DNA from: Rhodamnia argentea | Taxonomy: Eukaryota > Streptophyta > Magnoliopsida > Myrtales > Myrtaceae | DNA: 64,000 nt | Reading direction: 5' to 3' | Assembly: GCF_020921035.1 (NCBI RefSeq) | Contig: NC_063150.1 | Location: forward strand, 31,109,826-31,173,825 | Part shown: in pieces, positions 10,901 through 24,372 of the stretch | How the letters are laid out: each line of letters opens with the position of its first letter | Numbering within the stretch: position 1 is the stretch's first letter | Made by a program: the position numbers and the translations under genes | Notes under the pieces: generated by a model | Told to the model about the DNA's origin: nothing | Databases searched by the model: none | Seen by the model: the letters and a program-made list of their open reading frames with translations, nothing else

Positions 10901-13900
10901 TCATTCGTCATCCTCTTCATCATCCTCTTCAGGTGCCTCTCTCAACCACTGCACCAGCAAAAAGAAGTTGCAATTATTATGACTGCAGTACCATGAAACA
11001 AATGTTCATAAAACGGTTATAACAAAAGCATGCCGCTGAATTTTCTCTCCCAAGGCATACAAGAATTACATTATACTTCCTCGAAAGGAACGTCGAGAAG
11101 TACAATGACATGAAAAGTTGAGCCCTGTGGATCACCGCAGTTTCTTCACAATGAATCCTTCACTGGTTTCATTCATTATGCTACAGAATTTGAGATGAAA
11201 TCTTAAAACTTCTGAAAACAACTCTATTGTTAAACATAACTGCACTGGATTCATTACACTTGGCATAATCAAGTATTGTTCAGGACCCAAATAGTTGGTG
11301 GTGCTATAGAATGCCTTACAACCCCATTAAGTGGCGTACTGTCTGTAATCAAATGAAGCCAGCACACAAAGCTATGCAACTTCACACGCACTTGATGGAA
11401 AGAATCTTGCCAACTTTTAATTAATAGAATGCCATCGCTTTATGCTTTCTACAGGTTAGTAAGAAATGATTACATCAAGCCAAAGAGCAAATTCCAAGAC
11501 TCTGATGATGACAGAGGAACTGCAGAAGTTGCTGGCAGTCTAAGGAAGAATCAAGACTTCAGACTCAGCAACATTACCAGTCAATTTTCAAAAGTGAAAA
11601 CCATTGCCCAAGATTATCTTCCATAAATTCAACACTTACAAGCTTGCTTGTGGTATGGGCAGTTCTAGCTACTACAGCATTAACAACTAAAGCGTTAGAA
11701 AAGAAATGCAATTGGAAGAAGCACCACATATATATTGAGTGATAGGTAAATGCAAGTACATACTTGAAGGAATATCTCGGCTTGCTTAACAAAGACTCTG
11801 TCGGCTTCATCAGCATCTTTCTTCTCAGATTCCCAATCTTCGATAGCCTCTTCTGTTATGATGTCCTTGTCATATAGAAGGTGCAAAATCTGTAAAACAA
11901 TGCAGAAGCTGTTAGATCAGCTTAGAACATAACCTCCAATTCACTTAGCTTGAGAAGAAGAGATCAAGCAACAAGAAGATGGATATAACAGATCCAAAAT
12001 TGAGATGCTGACAAAATCATTTAAAAGCCAGCAATAGCTGGTTCTGTGAAAGTAACGAAAAAGCAAACAATCGCTTTCCAAGCTACAATCCTAGTACAAA
12101 AGCTTGAAGAAAGCTCAAGAGAAGGAACTAATCAAACCGGGTAAGGTGAATCGGTGACAAATCACCAGCCAGTCAAGATCATGACCAACACAGCCATTTT
12201 CTATAACCTGACGGAAAAGGACTTTCTTTTCCTGCTTATAAACCTACCAGTTCCTTCAAGATGAAAACAATGGGAGATAAAGAAAAATAACCTGTGTAAA
12301 CAATGGAGATAGCTCCCTCGCCGATTCCAGACATATCTCTTCGAACTTCAGTATCACTTCAATCTGTGGCATCAGGACTTCGTTATGGAGGTCACGTATA
12401 CACTTTCTTGAAGCACTTACCACAGGCACTCGGAAATGTACATCGCATAATAGTCACCATCATTGAACGTCTAAATCGTAAAAACTACTATCCAGCTCAG
12501 AAATCCATTTGCAACTGACAATATGCATATTACGCCTAAAAATCATGGCATGTGAAGCTTTCCTCCTTCGTAGCTTAGTGGGTATGAACACTCGTCAAAT
12601 TTTAAAAGCACTTGGCACACAAACACCGGATAAACACTGGAGAACTGTGAGCAGCTTTTAAGGGCCTTCATTTCCAAATGTGGAGTAACAATATGAAATT
12701 ACCAACACCAGAGATATGAAATATTGTAAGAAATAACAATATATACAAACCTCCTCATCTTTGCCTGGCAGATAGGACTTCAAAAGTTTTTGCCAAGTGT
12801 TGACTGTATTTTGCACATTACGCAACAACTCATCTGAAGAAAGAAACTTCTATTATTTTTTCTATACAGATGTAAAAAAAAAAGATGCTATCTATATAGG
12901 TCCCAAAAAAATCCATGAACGACACCAAAACATGCCTATGGCAAGGTATAGGAGCCTATGAAATGCTTGTTATACCCGTACAATAGATATAGAATACATC
13001 CAAAATGCAGAATTGTTGTCGTTAGGAGCGCATGCATGGAGAAACCCATCTTTAAGAAGAAAAGGCCGTGGCATTAAACTGACAAATATGAAAACTTGTG
13101 CTCCAAACCATGAAAGATTTTCTGAGAACTTGCGTTCCAGGGGAAAAAGTTCAAAGCTTTCCTCTTCCTTGTAGGTACTAAGTCATTGCCAATGTGAACC
13201 TCTAGTGTCCTTAAATCTAACTTCAAACAGACATTCTGCGTTAAGATAGCAGCAATCCTCACATTTCGTGGCAACAAAAACTTCCTTGATTCTGATTTCA
13301 AGATTATATTTTTATTTCATTTTGCATGAAGAAGGTTATTAGTGATAAAATCAGGAGGGAAAAAAAAAAAACTCATCATGCCCAAATTTATCTACAAACA
13401 ATGGAGAAGGTATTATAACTTGTAAAAATAAATCGCAAAAAAAAAAAGATTCGATAAAAAGTAAAGGACTACATCAGTGCAACTTGTACACATGAATCTT
13501 TTGAAGTGTACAAACATTAGAACTAAAAAGCTTTCAAGAGGAGATCTTTTGAAGTATCAAATCAAAAGCACTTGCAGCAGCAAATTATGAAGTCCTCCTT
13601 TAGGATTTATAGTACTTTGATTTACAAATGAAGAGCATTACTGGAATTTCTGAAGAATCAGAAAGAACTGGTCAATGGAATGACAGCAAATGAGCATATT
13701 ACTGCTGATGAATGAGAAATAGTGCTAAAAATTTATTGGTCAACAAGAAAGCAGTGGCACTAAAAATGACAGGTAATCAAAAGAACATATCACATTAACA
13801 AGTAAAAAATCTGGCCAACTGGACCCATAGAAATTGAGATTACATATTAGCGCATGAGACAGACACCTAATTAAGGTTGACTCATTTGTAACTTATTGAC

Positions 13901-16900
13901 CCTTGGCCCAAAAATATCTTTGCATAAACTAGCATGAGCAATGAGCTATATGCAAGGTAAAAGAACCTCCGATTTTCTTTTCAATTGAGTTCAATCAAAA
14001 GCTTCCATAAGACTACAGCTATTCCATTTGCCAGAGATGGGTATTCTGCTTCAAAATCACCAGCATATTTTCTGTTTCAGTTTTCAACCGGCTAAATTAA
14101 TTCGTTCTTATTTTAGCGCCTTCATGTTTTGTGCCATGCTGAATACCCGAAAATAGACATGGTACCGAACTTTGGTACAAACAAAAAGACAAAAGGCTGT
14201 CAAGAGGTAATAGTCACACACAGCCCTATCTTTTATAAATGTCCACTTGAATTGATTTATTGCTACTGCCCCAAAGCTGCATAGACTAAGTAGCAAGAAA
14301 ATTAAGAGTTTCTGTAGACAACTTACTATGCGTACTATGTGTAGTATCCAAAGCCAATTTCATCATGGAGTGAAATATAGCACCAGCACAATCTGCAGAT
14401 TGCATATTGTATGACAACCTGATATGACAAACGAGCAAGCAAAACATGAAATACTTTCTAAGAAACTGATCAAATAAGCATCTGCACACAAATGACAACA
14501 CAGCCTCACAACAATTCCTTGGAACAGGAAGGACCATCAAAAGAAAGAATGGGCAATAGTTTCAATAAATATTTACTATTCTCAGATTCCGAGGGAAAGA
14601 GGTATTTTCACAAATAGTTCAAGGAAAAACCACAAAGATGTTATGCTTTGATATGGTCAACTTTGTAGAGCACTAAAAGTTTAAAGCAAAGGCTACAACT
14701 AACTAGAAGATATCACATACCGCAGAGAGTTCACTTCTAAGATTACATGGTCTACTTCAACATTTTCATTTACAGCCCTCAGGAAGGTTGCCTCAACCTG
14801 CACATACAAATTTTATTTTAAAGAGGATCCACTCAGCCAAAAAGTTGAACATTATCAGTATCTGATCTTGCAACTTCTCTACCTCCTTCTCAAAGTAAAC
14901 TGCATCGTCTTCGGCATTAATTTGACTGTCAGGTTTCAGTTCTCCAGATGATGCTGGAGCATTGCTATCTTGACTAACAAGCTCCAGATCATCTTCTATC
15001 ACTTGAGTAATCTCTGCAAGTTTCTCAGCAGGAATAGGAGCAACTGAATGTCTCCATTCTTCTTCATGAGATCCTTCACATATGGACCAAATGTAACCCA
15101 CACCACCATAGCCAAGCTGATTAACTATAGATGTTAGCACAAACAGCAAACTGAACGGGGTACCATATGTGAATCCTCCAACAACCACCCCACCCCACCC
15201 CACACCCCAAAAAAAAGAAAAATAATAATAACACTCTATCTTCTGCCCCAAACTAAAAAAAGTAGAGGATTCCATCATATTTCACACAGAGACAACTTTG
15301 CATCAACTTTTCAAGCCAAAAATTGAAGTCTAATAACAAAACTCAAGGTGCAACTTGAAGATTTTAATTGCCAGGAATGCGAAGTGATATGTGGAGAAAA
15401 TTCGGGGACAGGTATATTTAATTAAAGACTGATGTTATGATCCATGGATGCTGGAAAATAACCCTTCACAACCAATTGCATGGAATATGTGCTTCTCATT
15501 CAAGCATTGACTTTTTCCTTCGCTAGATAAAACAAAAAAATCAAAGCTGTGACTGTCTGGCAAACTGTTTCAGGCTTATATTGCACTATGCAATTTCTTT
15601 TAAACAAAATGGAGAAGTAACATTATGCACATATAAACGAAACTAACTCTTTTAGTCCGAATTGCCAATACAATACAAGAGTAACAAAATGAAAATCCAC
15701 AAATCAAGAGAGCATCGTGAGGCCAAAAAAATTTTATTGTGATAAAGATGCTCATAACATTCTCAATTAATTTTTCCATCAGATTTGATGCATGTGAAGT
15801 ATGTAGATAAGTAGAAAAGCTACACATCTGAAGACATCATTTTGTAACTTTGAGCCTAAATTCATTTCAGTGGCAAAGAGTAAACATGACAATCTGTTAG
15901 TTGAATTAAACCATAATTTGCACAGAAGAAGTCTATGCTGAGATGTGGAACACGGTATATCTTTAAGTAATAAACTTCAGCAAGAATCATCAGCTAACCA
16001 ATATAGCTAACCTCCGACGAAACATGATGTTGCATCTCAGAGAATTCCAACGAGGAATCTCCATTTAGCTTGTCCATCGTACCAGTAGCCGCTGCACTTC
16101 AAAATCTCCAAGTTATAAATCGTATGGCAAATAAAATTCAGGAGAAAGAAAACAGATTCAAGGCAGGTAGAAATTTGTAATCACATAGTTCCTGTGAGGA
16201 ATAGAGTAACAAGAGTCCAAATGAGACCAATCTTAAAATCTCCTACTGGAGTTTCAGATTGTGATCCACTAATTATCCAGAGCTTGTTGGGAAGTTAGAG
16301 TCTCTACTACTGAAGCTCTAACTTTGCTTGGCAAATAGCCAGTGAATCCTACTTATCCACTTTTGAAAAGCGCTATAGGTCTTTTAAATTCAGTTTGAGA
16401 AATCTTAAGTGTCAAAACCAATAACTCTAGCTCTAACTTTCCTGCTTGGTGGAGAGATATTTACCATTCTTGTTACTTGTAGATGGAAGACAAACACAAG
16501 CATTAGCCAAAAGCTTGTATTTTTATAGCAAATAAATGTTTCTTTCTTTGAAGAGTTTCTGCATCTAGTTAATTACACCAAAAAGCACTTCCAAAGGTTT
16601 CCGAAGATTCCGCACTTCTACATGGCCAGCTGCCACAAGAACCTCACAGGCCTATAGGCAGCCGTCCTACAAGATAAAACTGCTCCAGCTCAACAGTTCT
16701 TTTGAATGACAATAAATATCTAAGAAGCCAGCCAAGATGCACGATGATTGCTACATACACCAAAAGTCAATGAAAGAAATATGTAAGTTAATAGGACGCA
16801 CCGGAATCCAGAGTGTCACTGTTGTTGTCTGCATATTCCAGTTCTTCATCGCTATCTTGCTTGGTTGGTTGCTGAAGTAAAGATACCTTTGAATATGGTG

Positions 16901-19900
16901 GAACAACAAAGTTTTGTCCAATGACAACCTGAGAAGTAAGATACATTGATAATCTAAAGGTCCATAAGGATTTTCCAAATGCATAAAATGTGATTAATTA
17001 GTATAAAAGTCAGTCATAGCAAGACAGCCTAGGATATTTTGCAAGTAAAATTTATTAGAAATTATTATCTCTCTAGCTGATCTAGTTGTGTTCTCCTCAT
17101 ATAAGAGGACTTTAATCTTCAAATTTGAAAATAATATCTTGAGTCTGATGAAAATCAGTACTATCATTCACTAAAGCCATCTAAAATGATCTAAAGAAAC
17201 AGCAGAAAAACAATTTAAACAAGGTTCTTAATTGAGATAAGTGATAAGTACCTTAAAAGATAACACGACACCAGGTTTCAAAACTGATCCAGACTTCATT
17301 GTTACTCCATCGCACACTATTGCATGCCTTAACTCACATCCATCTTCAATGATGACATTGTCCCATACATAAGAACCTTCTATTAAGACATTTGATCCAA
17401 TCGCACACCCCTTTCCAACTACCGAATTTGTAATCTTGGTATTGCTTGCAATTGTGGTGCCAGTACCAATAACTGTAAGTGGCCCAATTTGTGCAGACCT
17501 GGATTGCCCTATTTCTGAGTAAACAGAATTCATCAGACCAAGTGAGCAATTTAAATTTACAGCCCAAACTAAAAATGAGCAATGGCACCTTGTTTCAAAA
17601 TCAGGCAATTCATGCATGAACTGCCTACAATGTTCCCATATAAAGGAGAAAACAAAGAATGCAGCAATTTATCAAGTCACCAGAATTCGGCCCTCCCCAG
17701 GATGACTTCCACCATGAAGACAAATTTTTTAAAGGAAAAGCAAAGGGTAAAGTAAAATACAACCATAGCAGAAAAGGAATCATATCTAAAATCCTAATTC
17801 AGTAAAGAAGCATGTCAATACCAACAACTTATCCAATAATGACCTTATGATTTATCAATCCTAAATATAGCAAGATTTAGCACTTAATTTGCATTATCGT
17901 ACTTTGCCAAGCAATTTCAGAATTCCTTTGTTCTTTCACAATCTTGAAAGGACAGAGATATAGCCACATGATAGAAAGTACATAAGACAAGGCCTTGTTA
18001 AATTAAAAATCAACAGAACTATATTATTCCATGAGGCAATTTTTAAGATGCATTGCCCAAAGTTAAGAGGACAAGCAAAAGTATTTTCAAGTAAGATTTG
18101 CCACCAGAAAGGCAAGAGAAGAGAAGAAATTGCAGGAACACCTTCTAAAGCGAAAGTGGTGAAACAAGCAAGGGTCATTGGCATGCAGAGCAAAGTGCTA
18201 TCTCTTTTTTTTTTTTTTTTTGGGAAAGGAGGGGGGGGGTGTGGAGGAGAGGGATTGAGGGCAAAGAGATGCCAGCTTTCATCTAGTGCATTATCGTCAA
18301 TTGAAAGTAAAGTACCTACACAAATTAAACAAGACCCATACCAGATGCTCGATACATTCCCCGTCTTTCAAGTTTAGTAGCAGAATTCCCCAAAGACAGC
18401 ACGTCAGGAACCAGTGGGTATGTCCACCTCTGAATTATATCCTTACTGATGGTGTCATAACCTCGGTAATTGTCAACTCTAGCCGCATAGCTTGAGTGAA
18501 TTTCATGAGTGAAAATTTTGTAACCCATGATCTGAAACCACAAGCACTTAGCTCTGTGAAAATGCAATTACACCAACAAAGTAAAACTAAAACAGGAATT
18601 TCCTTTTGCTAATAAAATGGGGACACACAAGAATACACTAGTATGCCATATCCACCATTGCACGTGACCCCAAATTTCGTGAGACAAAGTCGAGTATATT
18701 TGCGTAAGACACAGGTTAAGAGCACAGACTAGAATACATTCTCGTAGGAAGAGAACTTTAATAGCACATTGGTTATGAGAAACATGTACATCATCAACAA
18801 GTAGTCCTTTCAGAAAATGGCGACGAAGATGTTGATAGTCAAAATTGTCAGTGAAGAGACTGAGTACTTCAGGAGAGCAGATATCTATATAACAATCCTG
18901 CAAAGAAGACCATCACATATTAGTAATATATTAATCAAGTATACAATAAATTCAGAAAAGCAAAGTGTGTGAATGCAAGGGGAACATAGAAGAGGTAATT
19001 TTCATTGGAGAAACCTGGATGTCATTATGAAGAGTGATTGAGGTATTATCTACCAGCAGCATCTTGTCAATAGAGAAAGTCCCTTTTAAATGGTTTGTAT
19101 TCTCCTCATAATGGAGCAGCTGCTTTGTAGTAGGATCTATAGCCACAAACAGCCCATCTGTTCCAAGACGAGATTGTTGAGTGATTGGAGAAGGTTTTGA
19201 TCGTTGAATGACCATGGTCATTACAGCATTGCTATCCTTTTTCTTTCTCTCCTTATGTTCTTGGAGTGCCCTCATCAATGACATATTGCTTAGTGTATCT
19301 CCACTGATAAGGACAAAATCCCCATGTATCTTAAGAGGCAAAAGTGGCATAGATTAGAGTTGCTACATATTAGAAATACGGAAGGAATTTACCAGTGGCA
19401 GTAGATTCGAAAAGCTCTGAAAAGCGGATATAATAATGAAAGAAACACAAACAGGGTTATAGATTACAAAGCCATCTTACAAATCCCATCCTTTCTGGGA
19501 GAAACACTGCATCCATCTAAATGCAGTCAAAAACACAAAAGCTAGTTTTAAGTTTCCAATTTTACTTTAGATGAGCCTTCATCGACACTCATATAACAAC
19601 CACACAAATCATGCAGCGTCCTACAAACACACTCGGACATGTTTTAAATCACTGCCAGAAGTTTCAAGGAGAAGCGGACAACCACAAAGTTGCACCTATA
19701 CAGTCGCACCCTCCATTTACTAACACAATTTAGTTGTTACCCCCCTCACCCCTCTCTCAATACATGAAAGATCTGCTAAGTATCAATATCAATATGGGGA
19801 CATGCTATACATTTGAAGGTGAAAGAAATAGCACTCTTCAAATAGACAGTAGATGCAGGTGTGAACTGCTGCTTTGACTCTGAGAAGGAAGAATTTTTTT

Positions 19901-21204
19901 TTTTTTTGGATCAAGCAATGCACCTCTGTATAAAGAACTCCAAGTTAACATGAAAAGGACAAACAGAGTAAAGAAAGTTACCACATTACGCTCGTAAACC
20001 AATCGAAGAGCATCTCCTGCACTAACAGAATTGTGTGACTCAATTGTTGTGACCGAAAACTTTGGTTGGGAAAACCACTGGGAATTCTCCAAGTAGTTTG
20101 TTACTTGCTTGGCATGAGCACAGCAGAATACAAAAACTTCTTCAACACCAGCAGATTCAAGCCATGCTAGTGTATACTCTATCATCGGTATATTTACCAA
20201 TGGCAGTAGCACCTTCAATAACAAAAGGCTTACGTTACACCAAGGATTAAAATGCACATAATTGATCTGATAATTTAGGAGGAATTTGAAGGATCTAACA
20301 AATAGATTGTTCCAACAAAACAACCAAAAGGTAAATCCAGCAAAACAAAGTAAAAAAAGGCACGGGACATGCATGTCAGAATCGATGTTCAACATTTTCA
20401 GATATATCTTTTATTCATGAAAAGAAACAAGAAGAAGCTGGATCGAGCCAGGTACAAGTCTAAAAACTAACACAATCCATAGAATAAACACTGACAGTTC
20501 CTAAACAATTCAATCCTAATAAGACCCTGCTAAACTAATTGTTTGGAAATCCCAAGATACCCCAATATCTGCACAACATATATCCTCTCCCTTCCCTAAA
20601 CAATGCACGGTAAATGCTCTGATGAGTCATTGCTTGTTCTCGGAAAAGCTATCTATCACCTCCATTCCTTAGCAGCTGTAAGGTCGATCAGTTGGTAACT
20701 ATGTTTCTAAACTCTTTCACAAGTAGCGAAGCAAGGCAGAACGCATTTCTGACAGCCTTACTAACCTGTTGCAACCCAGTGCGCTAGAGTTTGCCAAAAA
20801 TTTAGCAAGCGAAAACTCCACCCGCTAGCAATGCTAATTAATCACCTCGCAACCCACTGCCACAATCAATTCAACACTATGTAGACGAACTAACTCAGCG
20901 GAACAGGAACCAAGCACCTATCTTGCTCATAAATTGCACACGTAGCATCGTCTGCTTCATGCATTACACGAATACACATACAATACACAGCATCTAAAGC
21001 GAACCTCCACACGTAAAAAGGAAGCAGGAACAGAAGAAGACGGGGAACAACGAGGCAACACAGTACCTTGGGGCGTTCGAGGGTGATTGGGCGGAACCTG
21101 GTGGCGAAGCTGTCGGCCAGGAGCACCGCTTGGAGCGGCACGCGCGCCAGGTCCTCGGGATCATCCGAGACCGCTCTGGTCGGGGCCTTCTTCTGGGCGC
21201 CCAT
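10901..21204 (-). CDS. EIF2B5: translation initiation factor eIF2B subunit epsilon, complete
   Basis: Catalytic subunit of eIF2B, which exchanges GDP for GTP on eIF2 in the cytosol. Fifteen exons from 5' to 3': 21204-21067, 20212-19982, 19329-19015, 18897-18790, 18531-18342, 17514-17252, 16928-16802, 16091-16012, 15116-14883, 14797-14721, 14418-14327, 12833-12751, 12363-12292, 11889-11764, 10948-10901; all GT-AG with consistent phase, 727 residues. Residues ~20-250 are the nucleotidyltransferase-like domain (LADSFATRFRPITLERPK, LVNIPMIEYTLAWLE). Residues ~330-430 are left-handed beta-helix hexapeptides (IGTGTTIASNTKITNSVVGK). Residues ~565-727 form the HEAT-like W2 catalytic domain, ending in the acidic tail WLREAPEEDDEEDDE. 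For exon 13 the acceptor at 12363 was chosen over 12402 because it restores the conserved KDEE-IEVILKFEE join without 13 extra residues. Long introns lie between exons 11 and 12. Confidence 0.95.
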
Positions 21205-21547
21205 ACCTTTTGCGCCGCTTCGACGCGGGGGTTCGCTTGCTCGATAAGCGAGCGCGCGCGGCGGAGCCTGGATCGGAGATGGCGAGGCGAGTTCCAGAAG
21301 GAGGGAGCTGCCTGGGAATTTGGGATAAACCCTGATTCGCGAATCAAAAACCCCGTGGAGGGAGAGGAAGGGGAAGAGAGAGAGAGAGAGAAGCAGCAAG
21401 CTCGGTGAGTGGAGTTTTTCCTGCTCTTATGTTTGGTCCTCCGGCGTACAAAAATAAAATAAAATTGTTCGGGTTCTCCGGTTAGCCCGAATGAAAACGG
21501 ATCCAAGCAAACTCATTCTAACCCGGTCAACAAATTTTTCCCCATAA
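21205..21547. other. eIF2B-epsilon 5' leader and promoter region
   Basis: Contains a GA run at about 21377-21392 and no clear TATA box. No gene recognised on the other strand. Confidence 0.5.
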
Positions 21548-22195
21548 AAAAAAAAAAAAACCTGCGCCCCTAGAACTTATAGCAAAAATGTAATTAAATC
21601 CTAAAACTTTTTAGAAAGTATAATAAGATCTAAAACTTGTTAAATTGGTGTAATCGATTCATTCGGCTCACTCGTCTAATTCAACAAGTGAAAAATATTG
21701 GCATGGCATTTTTTTATTACTTTCTCTCTTCTGACTTGCATTGACGTGGCTAAAACAAAAAAGATAAATACACAATGGCATTTAGGTCCGCTGATCGTTA
21801 ATATATATTTTTTAAATTTTTTTTTTTAAAGCATCACTAACAACACTAGCAGCAGCAGAGAAACCAGCTTCCAGCGATGGTTGGGGGGTGGGACAGTGGG
21901 GTTTTGCATTTTTTTTTCATGTTAGTATACTTTATTAACAATCAAATTTGGACCAAAACAACGTCATTTTGGACTTATCGTTCTTGTTTTAGCCATATCG
22001 ACTCCACGTAAAAGAAAGAAAGTAATAAAAAAAATTACATCAGCATTTTTCATTAGTCAAATTGAACGGAATCAATGGAAGAACTTGATTACATCAATTT
22101 GACAAGTTTTAGGACTTGATTGTGCTTTTTAAAAAATTTCGAATTCAATTGTACTTTCATAATAAGTTTTAGAATTTACAATCAATAAATAATAA
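21548..22195. mobile_element. degenerate palindromic element with long AT-rich arms
   Basis: The left arm (from about 21548, with CCTAAAACTTTTTAGAAAGT and TTGTTAAATTGGTGTAAT) is matched in inverse orientation by the right arm (to about 22195, with GATTACATCAATTTGACAAG and TTTTAGGACTTGATTG). The arms surround a spacer with ACGTGG/CCACGT half-sites. It has no coding capacity. The design resembles the elements at 31385 and 58925. Ends are approximate and I could not read a clean target-site duplication. Confidence 0.6.
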
Positions 22196-22772
22196 TAGTA
22201 ATAATAATAATAATCTCTAACCTACGAGAGATACTATTACTGTTGTTATTTTACGAGTTATGTTGCGATAGAACGGGTTCCGAAATCCAAGTTATCCACT
22301 GTCGTGAACAGGCCTGTTTGATTCGGTTCTCGAGTTGAACCGGACCCGATACTCATCCCTAATCACCCCTAATATTCATCAAACATTAAAACTCCTCCTG
22401 TCCATCTGGTTAGAGGTACCAGTCGCAGCATTTTGTTGCCTTGAGGATGCGTTCTTCCCCGCCTCGGCATGGCCGTCTATGGTAAAATTGATCGTGCTTT
22501 TTTGATTATTTTGCATATTCGCGGTTCGGATTTCTCCGTCTCGCCGCCCTACTCAGTTCTCTAATCCCGGCCCCCCCTTAGATTTCCCCGATGTCGAAAG
22601 AGAGTTCTTTGGTCCTGATTCTTCCGGAACCATTCCCCGTTTAGTTATCCATCCAAACTCTGAAGTGCTAGACGACAGCGAGCGCAATGCTATGTTCGAC
22701 TCGGAAGGCCAAGGTCTTTTGATTTCATGGGATCGAGTCGCGTAGAAACCCAACGAGTCTCTGTCCGTTTAC
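22196..22772. other. intergenic with one unexplained open stretch
   Basis: On the plus strand a frame of about 60 codons (22565-22745) reads DFPDVERELFGPDSSGT, then VIHPNSEVLDDSERN and ends at TAG. The composition looks protein-like but no family comes to mind and there is no start codon or splice support. It could be a remnant of a captured gene. Confidence 0.35.
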
Positions 22773-22781
22773 TGCAATTAC

Positions 22782-23495
22782 GGGGAAAATTTTCAAAAGA
22801 GGGTTCGAAGTCCTCTCATTTTTATAAATAAGAGCTTCAAATAATCACTATTTTAAATAAGGGTCTCAAATATCTTTATTTAAAGGTATGAAGTAAATGT
22901 TATTTCAGGACCAAAAGTAGTCATGAAATTTCAAAAGAGGACATGATTTCAAGGGTTCTATATTTGATTTTTCTTCCTTTTTCATTAAATTTTTCCTTTT
23001 TCTATTTCTTTGAAAAAAAAACTTACAATCGCGTGCCGGGGAGATGGGCGGAGGCCGGCAGGTCACAAAAAGAGGGTTGGGCCCTCTCCCAAATATGGGC
23101 GAGGGGTCGCTAGCCCCCAAGGGGAGGTGACCCCCGTCGTTGACGACCCCGGCCATGGTCAAGAAGAGGGCTATCGACCCGCACCCGGTCTTGAGTAGGG
23201 GTCGTCAAACCTCGCAAAGGCGCCGGCGACCCGCCGGCCTTTATCACCCTTGCCGACCCTCCACCAATGGTGGGCTAGCTGCCACGGGAAGGAGAGCTAC
23301 CTTCTCGCCGGTGTGGCTATTTTTTTCATTTTTAAAAACCAGAAAAAGGAAAAAGAGAGACAAAATAAATAAAAAATCAAAATGAGAAATGAGGAAAATG
23401 CATTTCAAGCCAAGCTCTTATTTAAAACAAGATTCACTTGGGATTCTTATTTGAGAAAATAAGATGACTTCAGGCCATTTTTTGAAATTTTCCCC
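22782..23495. mobile_element. non-autonomous TIR element with GC-rich core (family R, copy 1)
   Basis: Ends are inverted repeats: GGGGAAAATTTTCAAAA on the left and TTTTTGAAATTTTCCCC on the right. It is flanked by the direct repeat GCAATTAC (22774-22781 and 23496-23503), read as a target-site duplication. Subterminal AATAAGAG motifs recur in both arms. The core (23030-23320) is GC-rich and gives meaningless open frames on both strands. No transposase. A related copy is at 60607-61263. Confidence 0.8.
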
Positions 23496-23503
23496 GCAAT
23501 TAC

Positions 23504-24363
23504 GGCAAAAGTATAGCATGAGTACCAATATTTGTGTACGGCGCTTATTTTAGTGCCAATATTTTTTTTCGGATCACTTAAGTGTCAATTTTTTTGAAAA
23601 ACAGCTATTTTAGTGCCAACTCCGCCGAGTTTCGTCGGAAATCCTACGTGGCGTTCATGTTGCTCACCGGAGCTTCCAAGTTAGCAATTAAAAAAAAAAG
23701 CAAAGAGTTAAAAACATTAAAAAAAAAGTCAAAAAATCAAATTAAAAAAAAATATAAAGTATGGTGCCGCTGCCTCCACCATCACCGGCGACGAGTGGGG
23801 GATGGCCGAGGGGGGTCGCCGAGCCCAAGCGGCAACGGCCGAGCCTTGTTGGGGCTTGGCCGCCGCTGGGAGAGGCCGGCCGCACCTCGCCACTATGAGG
23901 CTCGACTTCGCCCCGATCCGGGCGAGGACAGCCTCGCCTTGGGTTTGGGAGGCCGGCAACGGCCTAATCTCGCCGACCCTAGCGCTAGCGACGCCTCGAC
24001 GGGGGTCGCCGGGGTTCGGCAACCCCCCTTGGCCATCCCTCACCCCTCGTCGCCGCAAACTCACGATTCCCTTTTTTTTCTGTTTAATTTTAATTTTTTA
24101 TAAAATAATTATTTTTAAGTTGAACAACCCACGTGGATTGATTTTTTTTTTTAAAAAATTGACATGTAACATTAAAAATTTAATAAAAAATGCCACATAT
24201 ATTGTTTGGCCGGAATTAGCACTTAGATAACTATTTTGGGCCGAAATTGGCAATTCGGCGATCATTTTTTCTTCGATTTGACACTTAAGTGATCCGAAAA
24301 AAAATATTAACATTAAAATGAACGCAGTATATAAATATTGGTACTTTTGCTGTACTTTTGCCC
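23504..24363. mobile_element. non-autonomous Mutator-like element with ~85-bp inverted repeats
   Basis: The left terminus starts GGCAAAAGTATAGCATGAGT and runs to GGATCACTTAAGTGTCAA near 23588. The right terminus is its inverted copy (TTGACACTTAAGTGATCC near 24279, ending ACTTTTGCCC). TGCAATTAC follows at 24364-24372 and precedes the whole complex at 22773-22781, a 9-bp duplication as expected for Mutator-like elements. The GC-rich core (23760-24060) has no recognisable product. Confidence 0.8.
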
Positions 24364-24372
24364 TGCAATTAC

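Noticed and set aside
23582..24230. Large GC-rich overlapping frames on both strands
   Set aside because: They lie wholly inside the core of the Mutator-like element, are Arg/Pro/Ala-rich on both strands and match no family.
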